A stretch of 64,000 nt of DNA from Gigaspora rosea (Eukaryota; Glomeromycota; Glomeromycetes; Diversisporales; Gigasporaceae), in the NCBI GenBank assembly GCA_003550325.1, contig QKWP01000073.1, forward strand, positions 29,058-93,057, read 5' to 3'. This document shows positions 33,484-46,920 of this stretch, piece after piece. Positions within the stretch are counted from its first letter, which is position 1. Each line of letters begins with the position of its first letter. The position numbers and the translations under genes are program-made. Under the pieces are notes generated by a model. That model had not been told where the DNA came from, did no database searches, and was given only the letters and a program-made list of their open reading frames with translations.

Positions 33484-36363
33484 TGCAAAATTATTTCATC
33501 AACTTGATCTTTTCAAGTGAAGGTTAGGAAAGGATTTGCTCAAAAAGGAGTATTGTATTTTTTTTCAGTCAGGTTACTGATAATTTTAGCAAATACAGTA
33601 TCTGTTCTATGGGTAAGATCAATGTTGTCACTAAACATAGTCCAAGCTATATTTGGCAAACTCAAACAATTTTGAACATTGTCCAATGTCCATGTCCAAA
33701 TTATATCCAAGTAAATAGATTGTTACCAGACAATGTTCGCACAATATTTGTCAAATACAAACATTGTCCAATATCTAAAAAAAATTTATAAGTTTACAAT
33801 TTGTAGTACTATTTGAAATATTTAACTTGTAAATCTTTGCAATATATTGAATATTTTGAAAAATTGCCAAAATTTGTATATATTGTGTATTAGAAAAAAA
33901 TATAAACAAAAAATTGTGAAAGAATTTGCAAAACAAAATATTTTAAATTTATTGCACATGAAATATTTTGAAAAAAATATTTTTTATAATTTTGAAAAAT
34001 TTTGAAAAAATTCAGAATATTGCAAAAAATATTGCAATAAACTGCAATATTAACTATTTTCAATATCATAATGAAAATCAATGTTTTGAAATATTCGAAA
34101 TATTTTAAAATATTTTGAAATATTTCAAAATATTTTAAAATATTTTGAAATATTTTGTATTTTTATTTTTATACATTTATTAAAAATAACATATTTACAT
34201 ATTATATTATTACTTACATATACATTATATATTTATACAATATTTTTATATTACTAAAAACAAAAAACCAAAACTACTACAGTACCTGCCAAACTATCAA
34301 TACTCATAAAATTGCTTATAAAATTCTAAAACTACTATTGGTCCTAATATTGCCAAAATTTCTGTATCAAAAGCTAAAACTACCACTAGTTCTAATGTTG
34401 CTAGAACTCTGTATCCAAAGCTAAAAAAAACTACCACTAGTTCTAATATTGCTAGAACTTCTGTATTCAAAGCTAAAACTACTACTGGTTCTAATATTGC
34501 TAGAACTCTTGCATCTAAAGCTGATATAATTGATATAATTAGTTTAGAATCAAATAAAAAATATACAAAATATATGAGAAAAATAAAGAAAAAGATTTTT
34601 ACCTTTTTGCTTTCAATCAAATAAAATACTAACTATAGCTAAAAAACTTGCAATTGTTGATAGTTTCGTTTGTGATCCTTGAAAGCTAACTATTTTTGAA
34701 AGTTCATAATTAGCAGCAACTTAATTTCTGAAGTTCCTCAACTAAAGTAGATTATCTATATTTATATCTAAAACTACTGCTAGTTTTAATATTGGCAGAA
34801 CTTCTGTATTAAAGCCAAAACTATCACTAGTCCAAATATTGCCAGAACACCTGTATCTAAAACTAATACTACCATGCTGCTAAAACTTCTATATCCAAAA
34901 CCAAAACTATCACTGGTTCTAACTTAGCTAGAATATCTACAAACAAAGCTAAAACCACTACTGCTTTAATATTGCTGGTTTCAGAATCTCAAGTCTAATT
35001 CCAATAAAGCAAAACTTTAAAAAGAAGAGAACCATTAGTAAAAACAAAAGACAAAACAAGAAACCCAAAAGAAAAAAAAGGTACTTATCTTCTAGCTTCA
35101 AGATCTTAAGCCCTGTTTTCAGGGCCTCAAGCCTGATTTTAATTACCTCCTCTGACAAAGCAAACTCCTGAAAAGAATAAGACAATTAGCAAAAAAAAAA
35201 AACAAAACAAGAAACACAAAAAAAAATAATACTTATTATTGTACAAGCCTTCAGCTTCAAGATCTCAAGCTTGATTTCAAGAGCTCATGCCTGGTTTCAA
35301 AACATATATTTATTTTTATTCTTTTCTCACAAAAATATTTAATCCTTTTAATTTAGAGATACAAAAGAGTTTTAATTTAATAACCTCAAGTTCAATTTCA
35401 ATAAACTTCCTAACAAAACAAAACTCTAAAAAAAGAAAAAAAACCATTAGTAAAAACAAAAAAAAATAATAAAAAAAAATATAATGAAAGATTGGTACTT
35501 ATCTTTGTACTAGTTAAGATCTCAAGCCTAGTGAAACAAAAACCTAAATAATTTGGCAATTTTTATAAGATGATCTATAAAAATTAGCCAATTAGAATAA
35601 AACCTACTATACTATATTATTGACATATTTGGCTCAAGTCATATAACTGTTTGAAACTGTCTGATAGATATAAATAGCTCTGTATGAGTCTGGTTCAAGT
35701 CTGGTCCAGTTCAGGTCTGGGTCTGGTCTGAATAACAATACTGGGTAAAGTTACTTGGGTTTTGAGTTCTGTTTCTGGGCCTTGTTCTTCAATGCCTTCT
35801 AGTTTATTAACTCCAAGTAGTAGAGTTATTTTCTCACTTAGTGGCAATCCAATATCTGCTTCAATATAGTTATTAGAAAAGTTATTTTGCAAGGGGTCTG
35901 TGTCTTCTATTGGAAGCTATAAAAAAAGCAAGATGGTGATTTTATCTGTTATTATAATTTGATTTTTTGTAATAATGAGCCTATTATTAGATGCCAAAGG
36001 ATCTTGGTTCCAATTTTTAACCAATTTAGTCAGACTAATTATAGTTGGAGATTGAAGATTAACAGTTTCTATTTTTAAAACTAAGGTTTTTGTTAAAATG
36101 AAAATAGAAAAAAAATATATTTCAAAAAATTTCTAAATTTTAAGTAGAAAGTGAGGTAATTAAAAAAAACTTTTGTACACATTAAATTAAAAAGGTAGAT
36201 TAAGGGGTAAAACTGTATTTCTGATCTATTTTAAAAATTTCTCTCTGAAAATTCTAAATATGTTGCCAATTTTGTTGTTTGTAGTATTTAATAAAACAAT
36301 CACTATTGTAATACTATTTTAATATTTTTTCTTTCATTGTACAAAGTTTATAAGCTCTATTGT
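33484..36363. repeat. Retrotransposon interior, AT-rich, with minisatellites
   Basis: No intact gene. 34322-34523 contains about four 51-bp units built on AAAACTAC(T/C)ACTxGTTCTAATATTGC, and 34765-34975 has more diverged units. 33940-34170 is a run of AAATATTTTG-like motifs. 34970-35530 has modules with GGTACTTATC. The ORFs at 34155-34620 and 34958-35185 are these repeats read through. Confidence 0.6.
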
Positions 36364-36868
36364 TTAAGGGTAGAGGTTATGTAGATCATTTCTATTAATA
36401 AACGAGTGACCAAAAATATTTTTACTGCGAATTTAAAAGTTGCTACATATAAAAGTTAATTTTTTACTATATAAATTGTATTTATGTACTAAGTAAAAAT
36501 TGTTCGTAATAAAAAATCACACATACTATAAAAATTTTATTAATTTTTAATGAAATTTGATAAAGTTTTTATAGTATCAACTTTTGCGGGGGCGGGGTCT
36601 ATTCTACGGGGGCCATCACAAATTGGCCAATCAAATCACGTGTAAACAATAAGTAAAATAGGGTCGCGAAGATAAAAACAACTATATCTTATGTTCTACT
36701 GGGCCAATTTTAATGATTCGACCACCATTAGAATTAGAAAAACCTCCTCTACAAGTTTATTTAAAAATTTAATATGGTTATTTAATAAAAGTTTTCTTTA
36801 TTATTAAATATAAAATTTTTAGTAACTAGTTTATTAATAGAAATGATCTACATACCCTCTACCCTTAA
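36364..36868. mobile_element. TTAA-type MITE, copy 2
   Basis: TTAAGGGTAGAGGTTATGTA at the left and its complement ...CCTCTACCCTTAA at the right; 505 bp with TTAA at each end. GTAGATCATTTC is shared with the other copies. No ORF. Confidence 0.82.
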
Positions 36869-36899
36869 TTTATTTTTGATAATAAAGGGTCCTATTCTT

Positions 36900-39800
36900 T
36901 TTTCGTTAAATTTTACCAAATGGGAGGCTTCTATATCTTTTTTTTGTATTCGAACTTTATTTCTGATTTCAAATTCTTCTTTCTGTATCCTTGAATCAAA
37001 TCTAACTTTCTGTTTTTTTTGAGATTTATTTGTATTTTCTCTAGTATTATCATGTTGGTTAGATAATTTTTTTATTAATTCAAATGCCTATTGTAATGTA
37101 CTATCTTCTAGGGATATCTCTTTATTAGTGCCAACTGGGTCTATGGGGATAACTGCTTCAATAGATAGGATAGCTTGTCACTCATATACCAAGTGAAAGT
37201 GAGTAAATCCAGTAGTTGCTTATCGTTTGGTTCTGTATACAAATAATACTGCAGATATATGCATATCCTAGTCTTGACTACTTTCTGTAACTTTTGCAAA
37301 GGGTTCTGTTTAATCTTTCAACTATTTCATTTGTTTGTGAGTGATAGGGTAAAGAGAATATATATTTTATTAAAAACTTTTCTCACAATATACTAATGAC
37401 CTTACTAACAAATTCTTTTCATTATCTGAAAGTATTATTTTAGATTCTCTATGTCTACAAACAATTTCTTCAAAAATAAATTTAGCTAATGTTTCTGCAC
37501 CTGTATTAGTATAGCTTTGGTTTTTAGCCATCGAGTGAAATAATTAGTGGAAACAATAATATAGCAATTATTTCGAGCAGTTATGGGAAGAGGTCTAACT
37601 AAATTTATGCCAATTTGTTCAAAGGCTCTTCCTACTTGAATAGAGTGAAGAGGTTTTTTTCTTTTGCTTTTGTCTCATTTTTGGCAAACTTCACAAGAGT
37701 GAACATAATTTTAAACATCTCTATATATTTGGTTCCAATAATATTATTTAGATATTTTATAATATATGGTATTAGTTTCTAAATGTTCAGTAGTAGGATA
37801 ACTATGCATTATATATAAAATTGGCTTAATTTTAGTTCATTTAATTACTTTAGCAAGTTTTTCTATTCTTTTTGTATAGCAGTTTATTTTTCACTTTGTA
37901 TTGTTTAGATTGGTTAACAATTGTCCATTTTTTATTGTTCAATAATTTAAAGAGAAGAGTGTCTGATTCTAAATATTTTATTAAACTTTGGCATTGATCC
38001 AAGTTCATATAAACAGCAAAGTCAAAATGTATCTAGGTCAGTAAACAAGAAAGCGTCAACATTAGAATAGATTTTTTCAGGTTTATATATAATAGTAAAT
38101 TGGTATAGTTGAAGTTTTATTATCCAGCAACCTAAATGATCTTTTAGTTTTGAGGATTTTAACCATTTAAGAGCTAAATAATCTGTGACTAGTGTGAAAT
38201 AACTTGTGTCAAAGTATTTGTAAAAATGTTCAATGGCTTATATAATGGTTGCATATTCTAGTTCAATAGCTCTATAATTCATTTTCTTCATTTTTCAAAC
38301 TTTTACTAGTATAGGCAATAGAGTGTTTATTTTATTATTAGATAGTTGGAATAAATTCTTTCTTATAGTCAGGGTATATTAGGATAGTGACAGTAGTGTA
38401 GAGATCTGACTTGTTCAAAAAATAAATATTTAAATATTCATTTGTTCAACATTTTATTATTCAAATATTTGTTCAAAAATTTTGAATAATATTTGAATAT
38501 TCACTGAATATTCATTAAATATTAAATATATTTCAATTTTAAAAAATTATATAACTATCTTACTTAAATTAGCCAATAAAATTGCAAATAAATTATTAAA
38601 AAATAAATAAAATTATTAAATTATATATATATATATATATATATGTTGTGTCCCAGATAAGAATTTGTCCCAATTTGGAATCTGGCCTAATCCTACCTCT
38701 AATTCTAGTCTAACCCTAACCCTAAAGTCACCTAAAGCCCTAATTCTGCTACAAAATTCTCATCTGGAGCAGCCCGATTCTGAATCGGGCATCAGGACAC
38801 AATATATATATATATTCAATAAAATTCAATAAATATGTTCAGTAAAATTTTAAATATTCGAACATTTATTTAGTGAAAAATTATATATTCAAATATTAAA
38901 TATTCAATAAATATTCAGTGAATATTATTCATCAAGTCAGACCTTTACAGTAGTTAGTTAATACTTGAGTTCATTAAAGGCTTATTGGCATTGGTCACTC
39001 TACTTATAAATCTTGTCCTTATACAACAACTAATTTAAAAAATAAGCAATAGAGGAGAAATGTTTTATAAATTGGCAATAGTATTTAGCAAGATCTAAAA
39101 ATAATCGCAACTGAGTAGTATTTTGTAAAGGTTTAATATATTGGATAGCATTTATTTTATTTGGGTCTGGGGAGATTTCTTTTTCTTCAATAATATTTTC
39201 CAAGAAAGGTAATCGCTTGATCCAAAAATTACATTTCTCAATATTGAGCTTCAGTGTAGCTTTACAGATTCTAGCAAATACTTCTCTTAAATGTTTAATA
39301 TAGTCATCAAAAACATTGGTATCATCGAGATAACTACCATATATTTATAGGCTATACCTTTATAAACTTTGGTTTATAAGGCATTAGAAGGCAGCAAAGA
39401 TATTATATAATTCAAAGAACATAATATTAAATTTATATATTCTGTATCTAGTAATAAAAGCAGTTTGCTCTCTATTATTTGGATGTACTTTCACTTGCCA
39501 GTATTTACTTATAAGATTCAAAGTTGGAAAATAAATAGCTCCAGCTAACGAGTCTAGCATTTTATCTATTTAGAGAAGAGAATATTGATTCTTTTAGTAT
39601 TAGTATTTAGTTTTTTATAGTTTATACAAATTTTTTTCATTTTTCTTGGGTAATAATACAACAGGTGAAGTTCATGGCTAGAGAATTCTCTAATTAGATT
39701 GTTGTTCAATATTCTTTGTACTTCTTCATTAATAAATATTTGTTTTGTAAGAGGTACTATATAGAGTTGAGAACTAATAGAAGATACATCATTTGTAAAT

Positions 39801-40000
39801 ATCCAATGGATGACTAGGTCAGTTTTTTCTAGTTGGGTCATATTTTTAGCAAAAAGATCCTTGAATTCAAGAAGCAATTGACAAAACTGAGCTCCTTGAC
39901 TAGTAGTTAGAGGTCCTACTTTTGGGTTTATTTTCTAAGTTATAGTATAAATTTCTCAAATGTGTCTGGGTCTAAACTTGTCTATATTTTCAAATTGTTT
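36900..40000 (-). pseudogene. Gypsy pol remnant: reverse transcriptase, RNase H, integrase
   Basis: The start of the RT (39877-39566) shows FKDLFA, EEVQRILNNNLIREFSS and CINYKKLN, matching Gypsy RT. Around 38.4-38.05 kb frames give YFTLVTDYLALKWL and IIYKPEKI-like stretches of the RNase H. Around 37.65-37.5 kb, IGINLVRPLP and NCYIIVSTNYFTRW mark the integrase core. Stops and frameshifts are dense. The TIR element at 38402-38946 interrupts between RT and RNase H. Confidence 0.75.
38402..38946. mobile_element. TIR element (GATCTGACTTG ends) with a nested MITE
   Basis: AGATCTGACTTGTTCA at the left and its imperfect complement ATCAAGTCAGACCT at the right. The interior is made of AATATTCA-type repeats. 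A second element with TTGTGTCC / GGACACAA ends lies inside at 38645-38803, set in an (AT)n tract. Confidence 0.65.
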
Positions 40001-41690
40001 TTGATCATGTTCAGGATAACTCAAAAATTTTGAGTATCACTATTATTAAGGGTGTGCATAAAGGTAGCAAAAAAGAATTTATTATATAAATCTCTTAGTC
40101 AATAATGGAAGGTTTCAAAATAATTAACTCGAGCTTGTAGTTCTTTTATAGTCTGGTCCTAATATTCAAAAGTTTTGGCTTGTTCCTGAAGAAGTATAAT
40201 AATTTGAACCTGTTGCTTAATCTGTTTTTGAAGAAGGGATTATGTCTAATAACTCTAAAGTTATTGATATAGTTTTGATAGGAACAACAATAGATAACTC
40301 AGGTGTCAGAGGAGTTAGAGGAGGCAGGGTTTCTGGGTTTTGTAGAAGATAAAGTTCCTTATAACATTTTTCACAATAAGAATCAAATTGTTCAAGTTCA
40401 GTATTCTTTTGACTATAATACATTTTTTTCAAAATTTAATAGTTCTTTAAAAATTTTTTTAAGTTTTCCATAGCCTTCTTTTGATCAAAGCCTGGGTGAC
40501 TTGTGTCAAAAGATTCTGCTAAAATTTATTGTAAAATTGCTTCTTTTATTTCACTTAATTGCACTTGCGAAGCTCTTATAATGATATTAACTTTATCATA
40601 GATATAGTTTTGATTAGATTAGTTGGTTGCTTGGGTTCAAGGGCATAAACAAGGTCTTCATTATATTCTCTAATCTATATCTGGGCTAGATATAGACTAG
40701 TGATAGATTTAACTTAGATTAAGATCATATGCATGTTCGGCATTTTAGTAGATTTAATATAATAGCACACTCAATTTTATAGGTTGTAGTTAGGGTTCTA
40801 TTCAATATCTTTAATAGCTTTATAAGTATATAAGTACTCAAGATTGCAAAACCAAGTATCCTCTCAAATAGAATTAAGCTTAGTCATCTTTAATCTGATA
40901 TATTGCTTTCCATAGAGTATATATTCTGTTAATATTTTTCAGTTTTCACCATTGGTGAAGAATTTTATGCTTCTAGAATCATCTCAATCCAAACTGTGGT
41001 AAAAATCAATTTAACATTCTTTACAAACTAGAGTTTATTCTAGTAGTTAAATATTTTCTGGCTTCTGAACTACTTTGTATTCATAGCAATAATTGATTCT
41101 TCAATTAGAGTGGTGGGGTAAGTTTAAAACATTTACTTTCTGAAATTGACAACCATATTGATATCTTTGGTTTCAACTATCTGGATTATTTGTAGGCAAT
41201 TAGCTCCAATATGTTCATACTATTCACATTGATAATATTGGTTATCAAAGTAGATTTTGCAAATGTTTCACTTGAGGGCTTGCTTAGGTCAATATATAGT
41301 AAGATGCCCATAACAACAGCAACAATAGCATTCATTATTGGAACAATCAGTATAAAGATGATTGTAGAAATGGTATCATCTACATTTTTGATTAGCAAAA
41401 GATGTACTGGGTCTGGGTTTGCAAGTAATAGTTGTCCAATTATCTGGTTTGGTTTTTAATATGTAGACTTCTTTTGAACTAAAGTACTCCTATTCAAACT
41501 TTTTTAACTTTCTATTATCAATAACTGTTAATTAAGTGGGTAGAGATTGGCTTTACTTATAGATAGTAGATATATGAACCTTTTTTTTGTTTCATCTAAG
41601 AATATAGATCTTATTTTTCCAACTATAGCTTGTATTTACTTTTTGTAACTAGTTATTTTCCAAAAGTAATAAGTAAAAGGTAGTATTTAT
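40001..41690 (-). pseudogene. Degenerate retrotransposon coding region between protease and RT
   Basis: Only short minus-strand frames remain (for example 40432-40217, with CEKCYKEL). I cannot assign domains. It joins the pol remnant to the left and the inserted LINE to the right. Confidence 0.35.
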
Positions 41691-42056
41691 TACTTTAACA
41701 TTCGAAGGAATTAGCGGAGATAGAACTAAGTAAGTTTTTAAAAGTAAGCACTATAGCTTGTAACAGGAAGTAAAAGTACGTGAAAAAGGCATACGAGTAT
41801 GGGAAGGTGAAAAGAGAGGACTGGGAAAGTTTCAGAGCAGACCTGCAACAAACAATCAAGAAAAAACCAAGTATAAAATATTTAAAAGAGCGGGAAGTAT
41901 ACCATGACAGTAAACAGCTAATAAATAAAGTATGGAATGCAATTTCAGATAGTATAATATATGCTGCAAATAAAAATATCCCGTATAAAAAGACATCCAA
42001 TACTGTAACAAGCAAAAGTACAAAGAAGGCATAATCACAGTTGCACCAAGAGGTAA

Positions 42057-42198
42057 GGGCAGTGTCATTAATCACCTGATTATTTTTTATTAGAGGCCTA
42101 CCCCCCTCAATATATAAATAGTCAGGTTCTTATATATAATTTCAACTTTATTTACCCCTCCCCCCTCTAAAAAATCACTTGATTTTTGTCACTCCCCT
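42057..42198. mobile_element. PIF/Harbinger-like MITE, copy 2, TAA duplication
   Basis: GGGCAGTGTCATTAATCACC at the start and ACTCCCC at the end are flanked by TAA on both sides. About 142 bp. It interrupts the LINE. Confidence 0.82.
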
Positions 42199-42908
42199 AA
42201 TAGAAATTAGCAAACTAGTAAGGGTACTAAGGAAGCATAGAGATTCATATATAGAGAGAAATGTGCAGGAAAAAATTAATTGGACAATACAAGGGATAAA
42301 TGAAAGATTAGGAACCTTAATTCTACACATAGGGAGTACAGTTAAGGACGAACACGTGGAAAATATGAAAAGTTGGTGGAAGTTAATCAAGGCAAGATGG
42401 ATAGAAGAACAGGAACAAGAAAAAAGGTTGAAGATCGAAGAAGCGGTAGATGCACAGTGTGCAAAAATTGTCAATAAACAAGAGAAAATGTTGGCGAGTC
42501 TTTTAGAAAAACTATTTAAAATGTACAAATCGACAGGCTGTTAATTGAGAAGGATAGAGAGTGCAGACTAGTTAGTGATGTAGATGAAGTATTATTGGAG
42601 ACAAAAGAACACTTTTAGAGGCAATTTAGAAAAAGGCATGTAAATAAGGAATTACTAAAGGGGAAATAGAATAACATATACAAGCCACAAGATTATGTCA
42701 AGGAGGAGTGGTACATCAGACTCGAAGAAGAAATTACCGAAAGCGAATGGGACCAGATGCTTAAAGGAATTTAAACGGTAACAGCACCAGGAGTATCCAA
42801 CATAAGCTACATTTTGCTTAAAAATGGGAGTAAGGAGACACAAGAAATTTTCAGCGCTTTGCAAATTTATGTTGGAGTAAAGAAGATGTACCAGATAAAT
42901 GAAAAATC

Positions 42909-43530
42909 GTGCAATTGTATGCGATACCAAAAGGTATGGACTGGGAATTAAGCCTTAGTAATGTAAGACCAATAGCCTTGTTAGAAACCTTTAGGAAGTG
43001 TATTACAAAAATTATAACGAATAGGTTAAAAGGAAATGATATTCTAAAAGATCAAAATTTTGCTGCACTTCCGGGATGTTCAACAGAGGAGCCGGTGCAG
43101 ATAATAAACGCATTGATGGAAGATGCGAAAGAAAAGAACAAGAAAATGTAGATAGTATTTCAGGATATGCGGAAAGCATATGACTCGGTATCCTTAGAAA
43201 TGCTACAATTAGCATTAAGAAGAATAAAGGTCCCTGAAAAACGATTGGCTTTGTATTAAGTATGTTCGATAAACGACAAATGCAAGTGATAACGAAGGAA
43301 GGCTTAACAAGTCCTTTTGTAGCAAAAGACGGAATAGATCAGGGAGAGGTCCTGTCTCCGTTGATGTGGAAAGTATTTTATGATCTATTACTGTATAAAG
43401 TACAAAAAAAAGAAGGACTTGGGTATATTGCAGAAGTTAAAATTCCAGCAGATAGTAGAAGAGGTACATGGTGTATAGAAAGAGTAAGACAAGCTACAAT
43501 AGCATATGCCAATGATACAACGTAGTTAGG
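42909..43530 (+). pseudogene. LINE reverse transcriptase domain
   Basis: RT motifs are in order: SNVRPIALLETFRKCITK, then FQDMRKAYDSVS (motif A Asp), GIDQGEVLSPLMW (motif B) and IAYANDTT, where the usual ADD of motif C reads AND. The change of the first catalytic Asp to Asn, plus stops at 43151 and 43257 and in the following frame, shows the copy cannot function. Confidence 0.8.
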
Positions 43531-43827
43531 GAAAAGTAAAGAAGAAATGGAGTCAATTTTAGCAATTGCAAATGAGTTTTTTGTAATCAATGACATACAG
43601 CTAAATGAGAGCAAATGCAAGCTTTTGGTGATGAATAAAAAAAAGAAAGAGGAAAGCAAAGATATTCAAATAATAAGATAGTTATCAAGGTAGCAAAAAA
43701 GAATACAGTTGTTATAATGTTAGGAATTTGGTTAAATGGAAGATTAAAAGAGTCGCTAGTTAAAGATAAAGCGAAAGAGATAATAAGACAAACAGCCTTA
43801 ACCTTAACTAAGTATAGGAATCATATA

Positions 43828-44660
43828 GTCATTAGTCAATTAGTTGACAATTAGTCGACTAATCGACTAAATTTTTTTATAGTTAGTCAATTGATTAGTT
43901 GATTGATTAGGGCAGTGTCATTAATCACCTGATTATTTTTTATCAGAGGCCTACCCCCCTCCCTCTTCCTTAATATATAAATAGTCAGGTTCTTATATAT
44001 AATTTTAACTTTTTTTACCCCCCTCCCCCCTAAAAAATCACCTGATTTTTGTTACTCCCCTTAGTCGATTAGTCAATTAGTCAATTAATCGACTAGTCGA
44101 TTAGTTGATTAGTTGATTAGTCAATTAGTCAATTAGTCGACTAGTCGACTAGTCGATTAGTAGACTAATCGATTAGTCAACTAATTGATTAGTCGATTAG
44201 TCAATTAGTTGACTAGTCGACTAGTTGATTAGTAGACTAATCGATTAGTCGACTAATCAATTAGTCGATTAATCGGTTAGTTGATTAATCAATTAGTCAA
44301 TTAGTCAATTAGTCGATAAGATTAATCATCTATTTCATATTTTTATTGCTATATTCCTGGTATTCATTTTTTTTGTATATTTATTAACTAGCCAATTAAT
44401 CAACTAATCGATTAATCGACTAATCAACTAATCGACTAGTCGATTAGTCAATTAGTCGACTAATTGACTAATTAACTAGTCAATTAGTTGACTAATTGAC
44501 TAGTCGATTAGTTGACTAGTTGATTAGTCGACTAATAGATTAGTCAACTAAATGATTAGTTAATTAGTTGACTAATCGATTAGTCGATTAATCGATTAGT
44601 CGATTTTTAGTCAGTCGACGACTAATAGTTTTAGTCGACTGAATAATTGACTAAAAATTT
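43828..44660. repeat. Satellite of TTAGTCGAC / TTAGTCAATTAG units
   Basis: For about 680 bp (excluding the MITE) the sequence is built from alternating 8-10-bp blocks: TTAGTCGA, CTAATCGA, TTAGTCAA, TTAGTTGA. Many abut as GTCGAC palindromes. It lies within the LINE and has no coding potential. Confidence 0.85.
43910..44060. mobile_element. PIF/Harbinger-like MITE, copy 3, TTA duplication
   Basis: Starts GGGCAGTGTCATTAATCACC and ends GTTACTCCCC, flanked by TTA at both sides, inside the GTCGAC satellite. About 151 bp; very similar to copy 2. Confidence 0.85.
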
Positions 44661-44869
44661 TAAACCGATTCCTATCCTTAGCCTTAACCTTAAGATAGAA
44701 AAAAAATGACGATTAGTCAACTGATTTATGTGAATAATATATATTTGATACCAAAATTATGTTATATTTTACAAGAATCAAATCTAAGCAAGACGGTATT
44801 GCAAAAAATACAGCAACCATATCTTTAATTAGTCAAAAACAAAATAGGAATAGCGAGAACAGCTGGAAA

Positions 44870-45404
44870 GGGGGCATCCATAAATAACGTTATGTACCCC
44901 CTCATAGTAGCACTTGACCCCCTTCTACTATATAAAAAAATTTTTCAAAATCCGTATGTTTATATATAAAATTTTACAAAAACTTGAATATATTGTGACA
45001 CATTGATCCGATTTGAATGATTTAGGTACCATTCGATTCGTCTCAGTGAGAGGAATCCAATGATACCAAAATCATTTCATTTGGATCACTGGATCAATAG
45101 CTATTTACAAAAAACTATTGATTTTATAGTCATTTTATAAGAATATATAATAACCAATAGTATTTGGTCAATAACTTTTGATTCAGTGATCCAAATGAAA
45201 TGAAATTGGTACCATTCGACTCCTCTCACCGAGACGAATCGAATGGTACTAAAATTATTAAATTTGGACCACTGAATCAGTTTTTAGACGATTTTTTCTA
45301 AAAAAATTGTGTTATATTTTTTTGACCTCTCTCTACTTAAGAGGAAAATCGTATATTTTGTCGGACCCCTCCCCCCTTGTATAACATTATTTCTGGATGC
45401 CCCC
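44870..45404. mobile_element. TIR element with GGGGGCATCC ends
   Basis: GGGGGCATCCATAAATAACG at the left matches the complement of ATTATTTCTGGATGCCCCC at the right. Inner palindromes near 45050-45250 contain TCGTCTCAGTGAGA-like motifs also seen in fold-back element B. About 535 bp, no ORF. Confidence 0.78.
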
Positions 45405-46479
45405 AAATTATATCATATCCCATAAAGGAATGATGGGTTGTAAATTGTTGAAGCAGGAGTTGTGTATTAAGCAAATCTTGTTATTATGAAATCGGCTGAA
45501 CAATAATAGAATAGTGTTGAAGCTAGTACATATTAGAATAAAGCAGGGTCTGCTTAATGCGGGGTTAGTAGGTATGGAGTAGAAAAGTGAGGAAGACAAA
45601 GAGCTTCAATAGTTATGGAAAGGCAATCTAGCATGCCGAGTGTTGGTCAAAGCGAGAGAGTTAAAAGTCAGTTTTGGTTTTGATGAAAATTGGTGGTGTA
45701 TATATGGTGGAAAATATCTGATCAGAAATTTGTTACAGGAAGAAAAGGGAAGTAGAAATTGATAAGTGGATTACAGGATACGGGTATATTCTTTGTAGAG
45801 CAGTTGCTAGACCAAAGTGGTAAAAACATGGTAAAGTGGCAGCAAGTTATATTGGCAAGAGATAGAGTTTGAAAAGGGAAAAGGCCCAAATGGTTTATAT
45901 TAGTCGAAAGTAAACTCTTGCAAGATGAAAGTAGAAGAATAGTTAAAGAAGAATGGATAGGAAATGCAAACAATATGTACATGTTAAGGATGTCTAGTAA
46001 AGAAGTATCGTGTGATAACAGAAAGAAGGAGTGGATTCTGCTTAAAGGAAAATAAAACAAGCCGGTAGTAAAGAGAATTATAGAAAAAAGAAAGTGTAAA
46101 GTCTTAACAGAAAATTGGAGAATGGTAGAAGACACAAACTCTCTAGAAAAAAGTCCTAGTAAAAGTTTTCAGTATTTGGAAAAGCAAGAAAAAAATAGAA
46201 GTTCTAAGAGTATGAAATGGTTAATGAAGTCTAGGATTTTATCATGCTTACCAAGGCCAGTAGTAAAAGAAGAGAAGCGATTGTGTCTGATACCAACAAA
46301 TATGTTAGAAGAAATGGTACGTCCAGAAACACCAGTATCAAAAGAGAAAGAACATATTGCAGGAGACGTAGTGATAGAAGATATCAATGTAGAAATGATT
46401 AGATAGCAAAAGATAGAACCCAAAATGGAGGAAACACTTGAATAGCAGCTTCAAAGTAATAGAGAAAGAGATAGTAATA

Positions 46480-46920
46480 TATTAGTTTTTTATACAGATG
46501 AGTCGTTAAGGTCTGTAGAAGGTGGAAATAAAATGGAAGCTGGCTGGGTTCAGGTGGATAGTGAAGGGAATTTGTGCTTAGCAAAAGGCATGTATAGAGT
46601 AGAAGCATGGCCGTCTTCAACCAAGCCAGAATTGGTAGCAATTTGGCTAGCTTTGTTGACAGTGCCTAGTAATAGAAAAGTAGTAATTAGAACAGATAGT
46701 TTAGGAGCAATAGCAGGTCTGAGCAGAAATTTGAAACTTCGTGAAGGGAAAAAATAGACGAAAGAAAAGTATTTTGATTGGTTAATTAAAATCAAAAATA
46801 TGGTAAAGACAAAAGGTATAGAGCTACAGTTAGAGAAGATAAAGAGTCATAGCAAAGATAGGCAGAATGACAAGGCAGACGTGCTAGCAAAAGAAGGAAC
46901 AAAAGGAAGAACAAGTATAG
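46480..46920 (+). pseudogene. LINE RNase H domain
   Basis: FYTDESL, KPELVAIWLAL, RTDSLGAI and, after a stop at 46756, KIKSHSKDRQNDKADVLAKEG give the four RNase H motifs with Asp, Glu, Asp and the final Asp. RNase H occurs in only some LINE clades. The internal stop inactivates it. Confidence 0.75.

Noticed and set aside
41695-42075. 126-codon minus-strand ORF with hydrophobic segments
   Set aside because: It is antisense to the LINE coding region and spans the MITE boundary.
42175-42528. 117-codon minus-strand ORF
   Set aside because: Antisense shadow of the LINE linker frame at 42179-42544.
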